Notes under the pieces: generated by a model
Seen by the model: only the letters and a program-made list of their open reading frames with translations
Databases searched by the model: none
What the model was told of the DNA's origin: nothing
Source: Pseudomonas sp. GM78
GTDB lineage: Bacteria > Pseudomonadota > Gammaproteobacteria > Pseudomonadales > Pseudomonadaceae
Assembly (NCBI RefSeq): GCF_000282475.1
Contig: NZ_AKJF01000076.1
Location: forward strand, 17,845-81,844
Direction: 5' to 3'
DNA: 64,000 nucleotides
Translations under genes and position numbers: made by a program
Part shown: in pieces, positions 42,526-50,622 of the stretch
Layout: every line of letters begins with the position of its first letter
Numbering within the stretch: position 1 is the stretch's first letter

Positions 42526-43293
42526 TTACCGATAAACGCCGTCTTTACCATGAGCGACCATGGCGCGATTGCCGCGCACGCTGATCATCTGCCTGATATC
42601 GATCCACTCGATACCCTGCGCCTTCAGTTTCGGCAACTCGCGCTCCAGTACCGCCAATGTCTGCGGATACGGATGCCCAATCATCACCGCCGAGCCCTGT
42701 TTTCGCGCCAGGCTGATTGCCGTCTGCAGTTGCGTGAAGATGGCCGCTTCAGTGCGCTCGTCATCCAGGAATACATCCCGGGAAACACTGGCCAGCGCGG
42801 TCTTCTGGGCTTGCTGCGCGGCGACGGTCTGGGCGCTGGTGCGGCTGTCGACGAAAAATTTGTGACGCCGCTGTAAGTCCGCCATCAACCAGGCCATCGC
42901 GGCCGGTTGAGCCGTCATGCGGCTGCCCATGTGGTTATTGATGCCGGCGGTGTAGGGCACGACCTTGAACGCCGCGTTCAGGCGTTTCTCGAGCTCTTCG
43001 ATGGGCAAGTCGGGATGCCAGGCGAAAGGTCCGGTTGCCGGGTCCATGGGCATGTGCAGGATGACGATCTTGCCGGCGCGATGGGCTTCGCGGGCGAATT
43101 CGGTGGCGTGCGGAGTGTCGGGCATGATCGCCGTCGTCACTGGCCCGGGCAGGGCCAGCACCTGGCGATCCCGGGGCAGACTCTGCCCCAGGTCATCGAT
43201 GATCAGACTGATATAGGCCTTTTGAGGGGCGGGCGCTGCATGCACAACACCCGCCAGGCAGCACAACAGCCCCAGGACTACCCGCAAAAGCAT
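42526..43293 (-). CDS. Divergent polysaccharide deacetylase family protein (YibQ-like)
   Basis: A 255-residue exported protein (signal peptide to about residue 19, ending VHA). AYISLIIDDLGQSLPRDRQV has the Asp pair of the NodB-like fold, and ILHMPMDP and GINNHMGSRMTAQPAAMA are hallmarks of the divergent family. It follows ctpA by 1 nt on the same strand. In many Gammaproteobacteria this gene accompanies envC and ctpA, which suggests a cell-wall role; the activity is not known. Confidence 0.9.
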   Translation of the reverse strand: MLLRVVLGLLCCLAGVVHAAPAPQKAYISLIIDDLGQSLPRDRQVLALPGPVTTAIMPDTPHATEFAREAHRAGKIVILHMPMDPATGPFAWHPDLPIEELEKRLNAAFKVVPYTAGINNHMGSRMTAQPAAMAWLMADLQRRHKFFVDSRTSAQTVAAQQAQKTALASVSRDVFLDDERTEAAIFTQLQTAISLARKQGSAVMIGHPYPQTLAVLERELPKLKAQGIEWIDIRQMISVRGNRAMVAHGKDGVYR

Positions 43294-43294
43294 C

Positions 43295-44614
43295 TCAGCG
43301 GCCGGACGTGATGCTCAGCCCTTTGAGCAGGCTCAGGGCCTGGGCCAGTTGGTAATCGTCGTCCTGCGGCATCGGCTTGGTCTTGCCGCCGGAACTGGTC
43401 GGCTTGTCGGCGCCGCCGTTGCCGTTGCCCAGGTGACCCTGCAAATCGGCTTCCTTGAAGTAGTCGCCGTCTTGCTCGTTGGTGATCTTGGCCTTGCGCA
43501 CTTCGATGTCCGGGATGATGCCCTGGGCCTGGATCGAGCGGCCGTTTGGCGTGTAGTACAGCGCCGTGGTGATCTTCAGGGCGCGATCGTTGTTCAGCGG
43601 CAGTACGGTTTGCACCGAGCCTTTGCCGAAACTCGGCGTGCCCATGACCACCGCGCGTTTCTGGTCCTGCAGGGCGCCGGCGACGATTTCCGAGGCCGAG
43701 GCGCTGCCGCCGTTGATCAGCGTGACCATTGGCACGGCTTCGCTTTCGTCCTTGCCGGTGGCAGAGAAACGCAATTCGGAGTTGGCGATGCGGCCCTTGG
43801 TGTAGACGATCAGGCCCTTGGTGATGAAGTGGTCGACCACTTCCACCGCCGCTTGCAGCACGCCGCCCGGGTTGTTACGCAGGTCGAGGATGATGCCGTT
43901 GAGTTTCTTGCCGTTGTCTTTACGCAGCTTGGCCAGGGCCTTCGACACTTCTTCGCCGGTCTTGACCTGGAACTGGGTGATGCGGATGTAGCCATAGCCG
44001 GATTCGAGCAGCTGACTCTTCACGCTCTTCACCTGAATGATGGCGCGGGCCAGGGTCACATCGAATGGCGTGCCACCGTCACGTACCAGGGTCAGGGTGA
44101 TTTTCTGGCCGATCTTGCCGCGCATCTTGTCCACGGCTTCGGTCATGCTCTGGCCGCGGGTGGGTTGGCCGTTGATCTTGACGATGAAGTCGCCCGCCTG
44201 GATGCCTGCCTTGGAGGCCGGTGTGTCATCGATCGGCGACACCACCTTGATGAAGCCGTCCTCGGCGCCGACTTCGATGCCCAGGCCGCCAAATTCGCCG
44301 CTGGTGCTTTCCTGCAGTTCAGCGAAGTCTTCAGGTCCAAGGTACGCGGAGTGCGGGTCAAGGTTGCTGAGCATGCCCTTGATCGCGTTTTCCAGCAGGG
44401 TCTTGTCGTCTACGGGTTCGACATAGGCGGCCTTGATCCGATCCATGACCTCGGCAAAGGTGCGCAACTCTTCCAGCGGCAATGGCGCCCTGGTGGTCGC
44501 GGCAGTGCCCGCGGGTGCGACTGCCGGGGCCGGTTGAGCGGCAAACGCCAGAGGCGCGCCGATCACCAGGGCAATCGTCAGGGCCAGCGAGGTAAGGCGG
44601 GACAAATACAGCAT
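43295..44614 (-). CDS. ctpA: S41 family carboxy-terminal processing protease
   Basis: A 439-residue periplasmic protease with a signal peptide (ending AFA), a PDZ domain (about 95-175, GGLGIEVGAEDGFIKVVSPI) and the S41 catalytic domain. The Ser is in GGSASASEIVAGALQD, and the Lys in GTPSFGKGSVQTVLPL. The Pseudomonas CtpA works with an adaptor to degrade peptidoglycan cross-link hydrolases. It sits between envC and the YibQ-like gene, a wall-remodelling group. Confidence 0.9.
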   Translation of the reverse strand: MLYLSRLTSLALTIALVIGAPLAFAAQPAPAVAPAGTAATTRAPLPLEELRTFAEVMDRIKAAYVEPVDDKTLLENAIKGMLSNLDPHSAYLGPEDFAELQESTSGEFGGLGIEVGAEDGFIKVVSPIDDTPASKAGIQAGDFIVKINGQPTRGQSMTEAVDKMRGKIGQKITLTLVRDGGTPFDVTLARAIIQVKSVKSQLLESGYGYIRITQFQVKTGEEVSKALAKLRKDNGKKLNGIILDLRNNPGGVLQAAVEVVDHFITKGLIVYTKGRIANSELRFSATGKDESEAVPMVTLINGGSASASEIVAGALQDQKRAVVMGTPSFGKGSVQTVLPLNNDRALKITTALYYTPNGRSIQAQGIIPDIEVRKAKITNEQDGDYFKEADLQGHLGNGNGGADKPTSSGGKTKPMPQDDDYQLAQALSLLKGLSITSGR

Positions 44615-44648
44615 GTCGAACGAACTCCTAATGTAGGTGACTCAGCGC

Positions 44649-45944
44649 CTATCCTTGCGCGCGGCACCATTGCGCCGGATCACTCGGGTGACCCTGCTGA
44701 CGAATAGCAAAGTACAGCGCTGGTGTGTCCTGCCCGCCACTGTTACCGACAGTGGAGATGGATTCACCGGCTTTTACCACGTCACCCGCAGACTTGAGCA
44801 GTGTCTGGTTGTGACCATAGAGACTCAAGAAACCGTTGCCGTGGTCGAGAATCACCAGCAGCCCGGCGCCGCGCAACCAGTCGGCGAACACCACTCGACC
44901 GCCATGCACCGCATGCACCGTACTGCCGGCAGAAGCGCCGATCATTACGCCGTCCCACTTGGTCCGGGCGTCGTCGCCACGGCTTTCACCGAAGCGCGCC
45001 AACAGTCGACCATCGACAGGCCAGGGAAGTTTGCCGCGAGTTGACGCAAATGCGCCGCCAAAGGTTTCGCCTGAACTGGAAACCAGTGGGCCGGGTGTCG
45101 ATTTAACGGGTTTGCGTGGGGCGTCATCGTTGGCTTCTGCCAGCGCCTGGGCCTCACGTAAACGCTTTTTTTCGGCTTCCTGCTGGGCGATCAGCGCTTT
45201 CTGCCGCGCCTCTTCTGCCTCACGAGCCTGGCGGGCCAGGGTTTCTTCAATGGTTTTAAGGACTTTAGACAGGTCTGCCTGATCCTGCTCGCGGGCTGCC
45301 AATTTCTGGTCGCGTGCCTTCACGTCGTCGTTAAGCTTGGCCAGGACTTGCTGGCGCTCCTGGCGAACCTTCTCGAGCTCGCCACGCTGGGTTTCGAGGC
45401 TGCTTTGCTGCACCAGCAATTGCGCCTGCTGCAGTCCGATGTCTTTTTCGACATTGGCCAGTTGGCGCAGGGTTTCGTTGAAATTCTTCAGCTGTTCCAG
45501 GCGGGCCTGGCTCAGGTAGTCGTAATAGGTGAGTGTGCGAGCGAACTTCTCGGGGTTCTGCTGGTTGAGCAGCAGTTTCAAGTACTCCTGGCGACCGTTC
45601 TGGTAAGCCGCGCGGGCCTGGATGGCAATCAGTCGTTGCTGTTCAGTGCGCGCGCTCTGGAGTTTTTTTTTCTCCGCATCGAGTCGCTGCAACTCGGTTT
45701 CGCTTTTCTTCAGCTCTTTTTGCAGGGCGTCGACCTGCTTCTCGAGCTTGCCCATCTCGGTCTCGGTGCCCTTGAGGTCTTTCTGCACGCCGGATTTTTC
45801 TTCCTGCAGCTTGCCCAGCAGTTTTTTCAACTCGGCAATGTCCTGACGCGTGGCGTCCAACTGTTGCTGGGTTTGCGCGCGCTCATCGGCGAAGGCCGGT
45901 TGGAGCAGGCAGGTCAGGGCAAGGGCTATCAGGACGCGGAGCAT
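44649..45944 (-). CDS. envC: Murein hydrolase activator EnvC-like protein
   Basis: A 431-residue periplasmic protein: signal peptide (MLRVLIALALTCLLQPAFA), a long coiled coil (about 25-270, repeats such as LQKELKKSETELQRLDAEKK) and a C-terminal LytM domain. The LytM domain lacks zinc ligands: the usual HxH is YGHN, and LHFEIR is LYFAIR. Loss of the metal site is what makes EnvC an activator of cell-division amidases rather than a hydrolase. The ATG at 45944 was preferred to one 69 nt upstream because the signal peptide then starts correctly. It lies between gpmI and ctpA. Confidence 0.93.
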   Translation of the reverse strand: MLRVLIALALTCLLQPAFADERAQTQQQLDATRQDIAELKKLLGKLQEEKSGVQKDLKGTETEMGKLEKQVDALQKELKKSETELQRLDAEKKKLQSARTEQQRLIAIQARAAYQNGRQEYLKLLLNQQNPEKFARTLTYYDYLSQARLEQLKNFNETLRQLANVEKDIGLQQAQLLVQQSSLETQRGELEKVRQERQQVLAKLNDDVKARDQKLAAREQDQADLSKVLKTIEETLARQAREAEEARQKALIAQQEAEKKRLREAQALAEANDDAPRKPVKSTPGPLVSSSGETFGGAFASTRGKLPWPVDGRLLARFGESRGDDARTKWDGVMIGASAGSTVHAVHGGRVVFADWLRGAGLLVILDHGNGFLSLYGHNQTLLKSAGDVVKAGESISTVGNSGGQDTPALYFAIRQQGHPSDPAQWCRAQG

Positions 45945-46079
45945 AGAGGCGGGCGACACCAGGGAAAGGGACGTCCTAGTATGCCCGCCATGGGCGGCAA
46001 AAAAAATGCCCATTTCTGACTGTGTGATGACTGGAGCGGGATGTGGGGGGATTTAGTCTTCAAAACTACCACAAACAAC

Positions 46080-46171
46080 TGTGGGAGCTGGCTTGCCAGC
46101 GATGGCGGCCTGGCATTCAACATAGATGTTGGCTGTCAGATTGCTATCGCGAGCAGGCTCGCTCCCACAGG
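46080..46171. repeat. REP pair (REPIN), GTGGGAGC type
   Basis: GTGGGAGCTGGCTTGCCAGC on the left and GAGCAGGCTCGCTCCCAC on the right, facing each other across about 45 nt, between the envC start and the 3' end of gpmI. Confidence 0.88.
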
Positions 46172-46197
46172 TTTTTTCGGTGTTTGGGATATCCCGA

Positions 46198-47727
46198 TTA
46201 CACCAGAATCGAAGTCCCGGTCATTTCCGCCGGTTGTTCCAGGCCCAGCAGCTTCAGCATGGTCGGTGCCACATCCGCCAGCACGCCGCCTTCACGCACC
46301 TTCAGGTCGCGCTTGCCGACATAGATGAACGGCACCGGCTCGGTGGTGTGTGCGGTGTGCGCCTGGCCCGTGGTCTCGTCGGACATTTGCTCGACGTTGC
46401 CGTGGTCCGCGGTGATCAGGGCTTCGCCGCCGACTTTCTCCAGCGCTTCGACGATGCGGCCGACGCACTGGTCAAGGCACTCAACGGCCTTGACCGCCGC
46501 TTCGAACACGCCGCTGTGGCCGACCATGTCGCCGTTGGCGTAGTTGACCACGATCACGTCGTAACGCTGGTTGTCGATGGCGTCGACGATGCGGTCGGTG
46601 ACTTCCGGTGCGCTCATCTCCGGCTGCAAGTCATAGGTGGCGACTTTCGGCGACGGGATCAGGATGCGTTCTTCGCCCGGGAACGGTTCTTCACGACCGC
46701 CAGAGAAGAAGAAGGTCACGTGGGCGTATTTTTCGGTTTCGGCGATGCGCAGCTGGGTCTTGCCGTTTTTCGCCAGGTAGTCGCCCAGCACGTTTTCCAG
46801 GCTGCCGGCGGCGAAGGCCGATGGAGCGGGAATGCTGGCGGCGTATTGGGTCAGCATGACGAAACCGGCCAGTTTTGGCTGACGGGCACGCTCGAAGTCC
46901 TTGAAGTCGTCCTCGACGAAGACGCGGGTCAGTTCCCGGGCGCGGTCGGCGCGGAAGTTCATGAACACCACGGCGTCGCCGTCTTCGACTTTAACGGGCT
47001 CGCCGATGGAGGTGGCCTTGACGAATTCGTCGCTCTCGCCACGCTCGTAGGCGGCTTGCAGGCCTTCCTGGGCGGTGGCGGCGTTGAATTCGCCATTGCC
47101 GTCGACGATCAGGTTGTAGGCCTGGGATACGCGGTCCCAACGGTTGTCGCGATCCATGGCGAAATAACGGCCGATGAGGCTGGCGATCCGGCCTTTGCCC
47201 AGCGCCTGGAAGGTGGCGTCCAGCAGTTCGATCGACGATTGCGCGCTTTTCGGCGGGGTATCGCGGCCGTCGAGGAAGGCATGCAGGTAGATTTTCTCGG
47301 CGCCGCGCTTGGCAGCCAGTTCGGCCATGGCCACCAGGTGATCCTGGTGGCTATGCACGCCGCCATCGGACAGCAGGCCCATGAAGTGCACGGCTTTGCC
47401 GGCAGCGACGGCTTTGTCCACTGCGGCGCAGATGGTCGGGTTCTCGAAGAACTCGCCGTCGCGGATCGACTTGGTCACGCGGGTGAAGTCCTGATACACC
47501 ACGCGGCCGGCGCCCAGGTTCATGTGGCCGACTTCGGAGTTGCCCATCTGGCCATCCGGCAGGCCGACGTCCATGCCGCTGCCCGAGATCAGGCCGTTGG
47601 GCACGGTGGCCCACAAACGGTCGAGTACGGGCTTCTTCGCCGCAAAGATGGCATTGGATTCAGGGCTCTCACTGTGACCGAAGCCGTCGAGAATAATCAG
47701 GACCAAAGGTTTAGGCGTGGTAGTCAT
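46198..47727 (-). CDS. gpmI: 2,3-bisphosphoglycerate-independent phosphoglycerate mutase
   Basis: A 509-residue glycolytic enzyme of the alkaline-phosphatase superfamily, converting 3- and 2-phosphoglycerate. S64 ([14 protein letters not shown]) is the phospho-acceptor. [11 protein letters not shown] is the first metal site; [12 protein letters not shown] and [11 protein letters not shown] give the others. The ATG at 47727 ([13 protein letters not shown]) gives the family length. It is divergent from the rhodanese gene and upstream of envC-ctpA on the same strand. Confidence 0.96.
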   Translation of the reverse strand: MTTTPKPLVLIILDGFGHSESPESNAIFAAKKPVLDRLWATVPNGLISGSGMDVGLPDGQMGNSEVGHMNLGAGRVVYQDFTRVTKSIRDGEFFENPTICAAVDKAVAAGKAVHFMGLLSDGGVHSHQDHLVAMAELAAKRGAEKIYLHAFLDGRDTPPKSAQSSIELLDATFQALGKGRIASLIGRYFAMDRDNRWDRVSQAYNLIVDGNGEFNAATAQEGLQAAYERGESDEFVKATSIGEPVKVEDGDAVVFMNFRADRARELTRVFVEDDFKDFERARQPKLAGFVMLTQYAASIPAPSAFAAGSLENVLGDYLAKNGKTQLRIAETEKYAHVTFFFSGGREEPFPGEERILIPSPKVATYDLQPEMSAPEVTDRIVDAIDNQRYDVIVVNYANGDMVGHSGVFEAAVKAVECLDQCVGRIVEALEKVGGEALITADHGNVEQMSDETTGQAHTAHTTEPVPFIYVGKRDLKVREGGVLADVAPTMLKLLGLEQPAEMTGTSILV

Positions 47728-47880
47728 GGAATCCACTCGTGGCTGAGATAAAAGAGGGCGATGGAAAAGGGAGTGGCAGTTTAAAGCGAAGTTCCGGCCA
47801 CGTCACCGCCGGACGGGGTTTGGCCCACCATAGTGGCTGTGTATACTGGCCGACATTTTAACGCCCTGGAACCTCCTTCG

Positions 47881-48294
47881 ATGGTTGCTAACCTGATTCA
47901 ATTTGCCACCAACCACTACATTCTCGTCGGCATCTTCGTCGTCCTGCTGGCCCTGTTGATCGCCTACCAGATGCAGGGCGGCGGCCGTAGCCTGAGCACC
48001 GGCGAACTGACTGGCCTGGTCAACAAAGACGCCGGCGTGGTGATCGACATTCGTCCGACCAAGGACTTTGCCGCCGGCCACATTGTAGGCGCGTTGAACA
48101 TTCCTCACGACAAACTGGCTGCACGCGTTGGCGAGCTGGAAAAACACAAGGCCAAGACCATCATCCTGGTCGATGCCATGGGCCAGACCGCCGGTACTCA
48201 CGCTCGCGAACTGGTGAAGGCTGGCTTTACCGCCGCCAAGCTGTCCGGTGGTGTTTCCAGCTGGAAAGCCGACAATCTGCCGCTGGTGAAGTGA
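47881..48294 (+). CDS. Membrane-anchored rhodanese-like protein lacking the active-site Cys
   Basis: A 137-residue protein with one N-terminal membrane helix (about 10-30, ILVGIFVVLLALLIAYQM) and a cytoplasmic rhodanese-like domain (VVIDIRPTKDFAAGHIVGAL). In active rhodaneses the loop after the central strand begins with Cys; here it reads ILVDAMGQTAGTHARELVKA, so the position holds Asp. It is therefore not a sulfurtransferase by the usual mechanism. The ATG at 47881 was chosen, giving MVANLIQFATNHYILVGI. The order rhodanese, grx, secB is conserved in Gammaproteobacteria (YibN). Confidence 0.9.
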   Translation: MVANLIQFATNHYILVGIFVVLLALLIAYQMQGGGRSLSTGELTGLVNKDAGVVIDIRPTKDFAAGHIVGALNIPHDKLAARVGELEKHKAKTIILVDAMGQTAGTHARELVKAGFTAAKLSGGVSSWKADNLPLVK

Positions 48295-48295
48295 T

Positions 48296-48550
48296 ATGAG
48301 TAACGTCGTCGTCTATTCCAGCGATTACTGCCCTTATTGCTCCCGAGCCAAGTACCTGCTCGAGAACAAAGGCGTGGCCTTCGAAGAGATCAAGGTCGAT
48401 GGCAAGCCGCAGGTGCGTGCCGCAATGGCTCAGAAGGCCGGACGTACGTCCGTGCCGCAGATCTGGATCGGCAGCACCCACGTTGGCGGTTGTGATGATT
48501 TGTTTGCCCTGGAGCGCGCCGGCAAGCTCGACGCGCTGCTCAAGGCCTGA
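48296..48550 (+). CDS. grxC: Glutaredoxin 3
   Basis: An 84-residue glutaredoxin. The redox motif CPYC follows VVVYSSDY, and TSVPQIWIGSTHVGGCDDLF holds the cis-Pro and glutathione-binding GG(C)DD. It starts 1 nt after the rhodanese stop, 42 nt before secB. It reduces disulfides with glutathione, including ribonucleotide reductase in related bacteria. Confidence 0.97.
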   Translation: MSNVVVYSSDYCPYCSRAKYLLENKGVAFEEIKVDGKPQVRAAMAQKAGRTSVPQIWIGSTHVGGCDDLFALERAGKLDALLKA

Positions 48551-48592
48551 ATTCCATACCCTATAAAAGCCCAAGATCAGAAAGGATCTGAG

Positions 48593-49078
48593 ATGACTGA
48601 CCAACAGAACACTGCAGCTAGCGAAGAAGAAACCGCACCGCAATTCTCCTTGCAGCGCATCTACGTACGTGACTTGTCCTTCGAAGCCCCGAAAAGCCCG
48701 GCGATCTTCCGCCAGCAGTGGGAGCCGAGTGTCGGTCTGGATCTCAATACCCGTCAAAAGGCGCTGGAAGGCGACTTCCATGAAGTCGTACTGACCCTGT
48801 CGGTCACCGTGAAGAACGGTGAAGAAGTGGCGTTCATCGCCGAAGTGCAGCAGGCCGGTATCTTCCTGATCAAGAACCTGGACGACGCTTCGATGAGCCA
48901 CACCCTGGGCGCGTTCTGCCCGAACATCCTGTTCCCGTATGCGCGCGAAGCGCTGGACAGCCTGGTAACCCGCGGCTCGTTCCCGGCCCTGATGCTGGCG
49001 CCGGTGAACTTCGACGCCCTGTACGCGCAAGAGCTGCAACGCATGCAGGCGGCGGGCGAGACTCCGACCGTTCAATAA
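48593..49078 (+). CDS. secB: Protein-export chaperone SecB
   Basis: A 161-residue tetrameric chaperone that holds precursors unfolded and passes them to SecA. The family core ([40 protein letters not shown]-like segment and [20 protein letters not shown]) is intact, with an acidic, Ala-rich N-terminus and an extended tail. AGAAAGGATCTGAG precedes the ATG. Confidence 0.97.
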   Translation: MTDQQNTAASEEETAPQFSLQRIYVRDLSFEAPKSPAIFRQQWEPSVGLDLNTRQKALEGDFHEVVLTLSVTVKNGEEVAFIAEVQQAGIFLIKNLDDASMSHTLGAFCPNILFPYAREALDSLVTRGSFPALMLAPVNFDALYAQELQRMQAAGETPTVQ

Positions 49079-49093
49079 TCTGCGCTGCTGAAA

Positions 49094-49156
49094 ATCGCGG
49101 GCAAGCCCGCTCCCACAGGATTGTGCAAAACCTGTGGGAGCGGGCTTGCCCGCGAT
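49094..49156. repeat. Compact REP pair after secB
   Basis: ATCGCGGGCAAGCCCGCTCC and GGAGCGGGCTTGCCCGCGAT, each within a perfect inverted copy, with only 11 nt between the halves. It follows the secB stop by 15 nt and precedes the 3' end of trmL, and may protect or end both messages. Confidence 0.9.
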
Positions 49157-49185
49157 TGTTTCTGTCAGGCGAAAATGATTTCGGA

Positions 49186-49641
49186 CTACTTGAAGTCGTT
49201 CTGCCGCCAGGCTTCGTACACGGCGACGGCCACGGTGTTGGACAGGTTCAGGCTGCGGCAGCCTTCGCGCATCGGCAGGCGCAGGCGTTGTTCGGCGGGC
49301 AGGGCGTCGAGCACTTCGGCGGGCAGGCCACGGCTTTCCGGGCCGAACAGGAACGCATCGCCAGGGGCGAAACTCACGTCGTGAAACGGCCGCGAGCCCT
49401 TGGTGGTGAAGGCGAACAACCGCGGATGACCGAGGCTTTCCAGGCAGCTGGCCAGGTCCGCATGGCGTTGCAGAGTGGCATACTCGTGGTAGTCGAGGCC
49501 CGCCCGGCGCAGGCGCTTGTCGTCCATCTCGAAGCCCAGCGGTTCGATCAAATGCAGGTGGCAGCCACTGTTGGCGCACAGCCTGATAACGTTGCCGGTG
49601 TTCGGCGGAATTTCTGGTTGGAAAAGGATGACGTGAAACAT
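49186..49641 (-). CDS. trmL: tRNA (cytidine(34)-2'-O)-methyltransferase
   Basis: A 151-residue SPOUT methyltransferase that modifies the wobble base of tRNA-Leu. MFHVILFQPEIPPNTGNVIR is the conserved start. LFGPESRGLP and LRLPMREGCRSLNLSNTVAV form the trefoil-knot cofactor site. A longer frame continuing upstream was rejected. Its ATG shares a CATG with the ATG proposed for the divergent gene. Confidence 0.96.
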   Translation of the reverse strand: MFHVILFQPEIPPNTGNVIRLCANSGCHLHLIEPLGFEMDDKRLRRAGLDYHEYATLQRHADLASCLESLGHPRLFAFTTKGSRPFHDVSFAPGDAFLFGPESRGLPAEVLDALPAEQRLRLPMREGCRSLNLSNTVAVAVYEAWRQNDFK

Positions 49642-50080
49642 GCACGGCTCCGAAGGTAGAGATGAGCGGCATTCTACGCCGCAAGCCGACCCTCGTTCGA
49701 AACTATTCCCGCGTGTGATGGCTTCGCTGGCAATCGTGGGGGTGATGGTGGGGTTGATGATCGGTCGCCTGACCACCCCCGACCCCAGCCAATTGCAACA
49801 AATCGAAGTGACTGGTGACGGGTTGGTGGTGTGGTTCAACAATGAACCCAAGACCCACGGCGAGATCGTGGAAGGCAGTGTCGCGCTGTTGTTCGAGGCG
49901 CAAGGCACGGCGCAGAAAGGCCAGCTCAAGCTCAACGGCAAGGATGTGAACTGGCGAACGCGATTGAGTGACGAGGGATTGTTGCTGACGCTGGTGGCGG
50001 CCCGTCCCCTTCAGGGGGAGTGGGCCGGCAGCGAGGTCGATGACCGCTGGCGGCTGGAGATCCATCTCCGGGAGCAATAA
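49640..50080 (+). CDS. Membrane-anchored hypothetical protein
   Basis: A protein of up to 146 residues with one membrane helix (about 26-43, VMASLAIVGVMVGLMIGR) and a periplasmic domain (VTGDGLVVWFNNEPKTHGEI, LNGKDVNWRTRLSDEGLLL). In position it corresponds to the small gene between ntrC and trmL in P. aeruginosa (PA5126). The start is uncertain: the ATG at 49640 would share a CATG with the trmL start, while the ATG at 49718 begins right at the membrane helix. No function is known. The stop at 50078-50080 directly abuts the end of the sRNA modules on the other strand. Confidence 0.75.
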   Translation: MHGSEGRDERHSTPQADPRSKLFPRVMASLAIVGVMVGLMIGRLTTPDPSQLQQIEVTGDGLVVWFNNEPKTHGEIVEGSVALLFEAQGTAQKGQLKLNGKDVNWRTRLSDEGLLLTLVAARPLQGEWAGSEVDDRWRLEIHLREQ

Positions 50081-50303
50081 AAGAGGGAATCCCCGGCCTG
50101 CCTGTACCAAGGTCCCCAAAACGGGAGGGTTCGCGCATCGCGTCTGAACCCGGTGTAAAGAGGGAATCCCCGGCCTGCCTGTACCAAGGACCCCAAAACG
50201 GGAAGGCTCGTCGCTTGTGCGGTGTGAGCCCGGTGTAAAGAGGGGAATCCCCGGCCTGCCTGTACCAAGGTCCCCGAAACTGGGTGGTGATCTGAATCAC
50301 TGA
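50081..50303 (-). ncRNA. nrsZ: NrsZ-like nitrogen-regulated sRNA with three tandem modules
   Basis: Minus-strand RNA predicted to start near 50303, 12 nt after the sigma-54 element at 50313-50329. Three tandem modules of about 65, 80 and 77 nt follow (units beginning at 50238, 50158 and 50081 on the plus strand), each with a hairpin followed by a shared stretch containing ACCTTGGTACAGGCAGGCC and a pyrimidine-rich end. The hairpin stems differ but stay paired: GTGAT/ATCAC (50287-50300), GGCTC/GAGCC (50205-50230) and GGGTTC/GAACCC (50127-50151). P. aeruginosa NrsZ is also next to ntrC, needs NtrBC and RpoN, and is processed into three similar modules. The 3' end is approximate. Confidence 0.82.
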
Positions 50304-50312
50304 TGGGACTAT

Positions 50313-50330
50313 TGCAGGGCGCGTGCCAGG
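50313..50330 (-). promoter_or_regulatory. Sigma-54 promoter of the NrsZ-like sRNA
   Basis: On the minus strand CCTGGCACGCGCCCTGCA matches TGGCACG-N4-TTGC at all but one position, with GG and GC 12 nt apart. The expected start falls at the first hairpin of the sRNA. Confidence 0.85.
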
Positions 50331-50368
50331 TTTTAACAAGTTGAAACAGAAAGTCGCGTAGAAAAGCT

Positions 50369-50403
50369 GAAAGCCCCGTAATCCGGGGCTTTCGTGTTTT
50401 TTC
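50369..50403 (+). terminator. Terminator-like hairpin between the sRNA and ntrC
   Basis: AAAGCCCCG and CGGGGCTTT pair around TAATC and are followed by CGTGTTTTTT. On the plus strand it could end the transcript of the 49640 gene. It lies about 40 nt upstream of the sRNA promoter. Confidence 0.75.
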
Positions 50404-50504
50404 GATAGGGGTTCGATTGCGAATACAAGCGGGGTTTTGGTTCAGTTGCCGTGCGCGATTGCGGTTCACGGTGCCTTCAGGCGGTGCACGACAGGCCTCA
50501 AAAG

Positions 50505-50588
50505 CATCGCGGGCAAGCCATGCTCCTACAGGTCATGCGCCATTTCAAAACTAGCGCATAACCTGTAGGAGCATGGCTTGCCCGCGAT
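50505..50588. repeat. REP pair, GTAGGAGCATGGCTTGCC type
   Basis: ATCGCGGGCAAGCCATGCTC and GAGCATGGCTTGCCCGCGAT, with an inner CCTACAGGT / ACCTGTAGG pair, across about 35 nt. It lies between the ntrC 3' end and the sRNA promoter. The stem core differs from the GTGGGAGC type elsewhere in the window. Confidence 0.88.
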
Positions 50589-50622
50589 TGGATCTTAAGT
50601 GCGACGATAACTCTGAGGCTGT

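Noticed and set aside
50081-50285. The tandem units downstream of ntrC as a CRISPR array or plain satellite repeat
   Set aside because: Units differ in size, there are only three, and the differences are paired changes in hairpin stems, which fits structured RNA modules far better.
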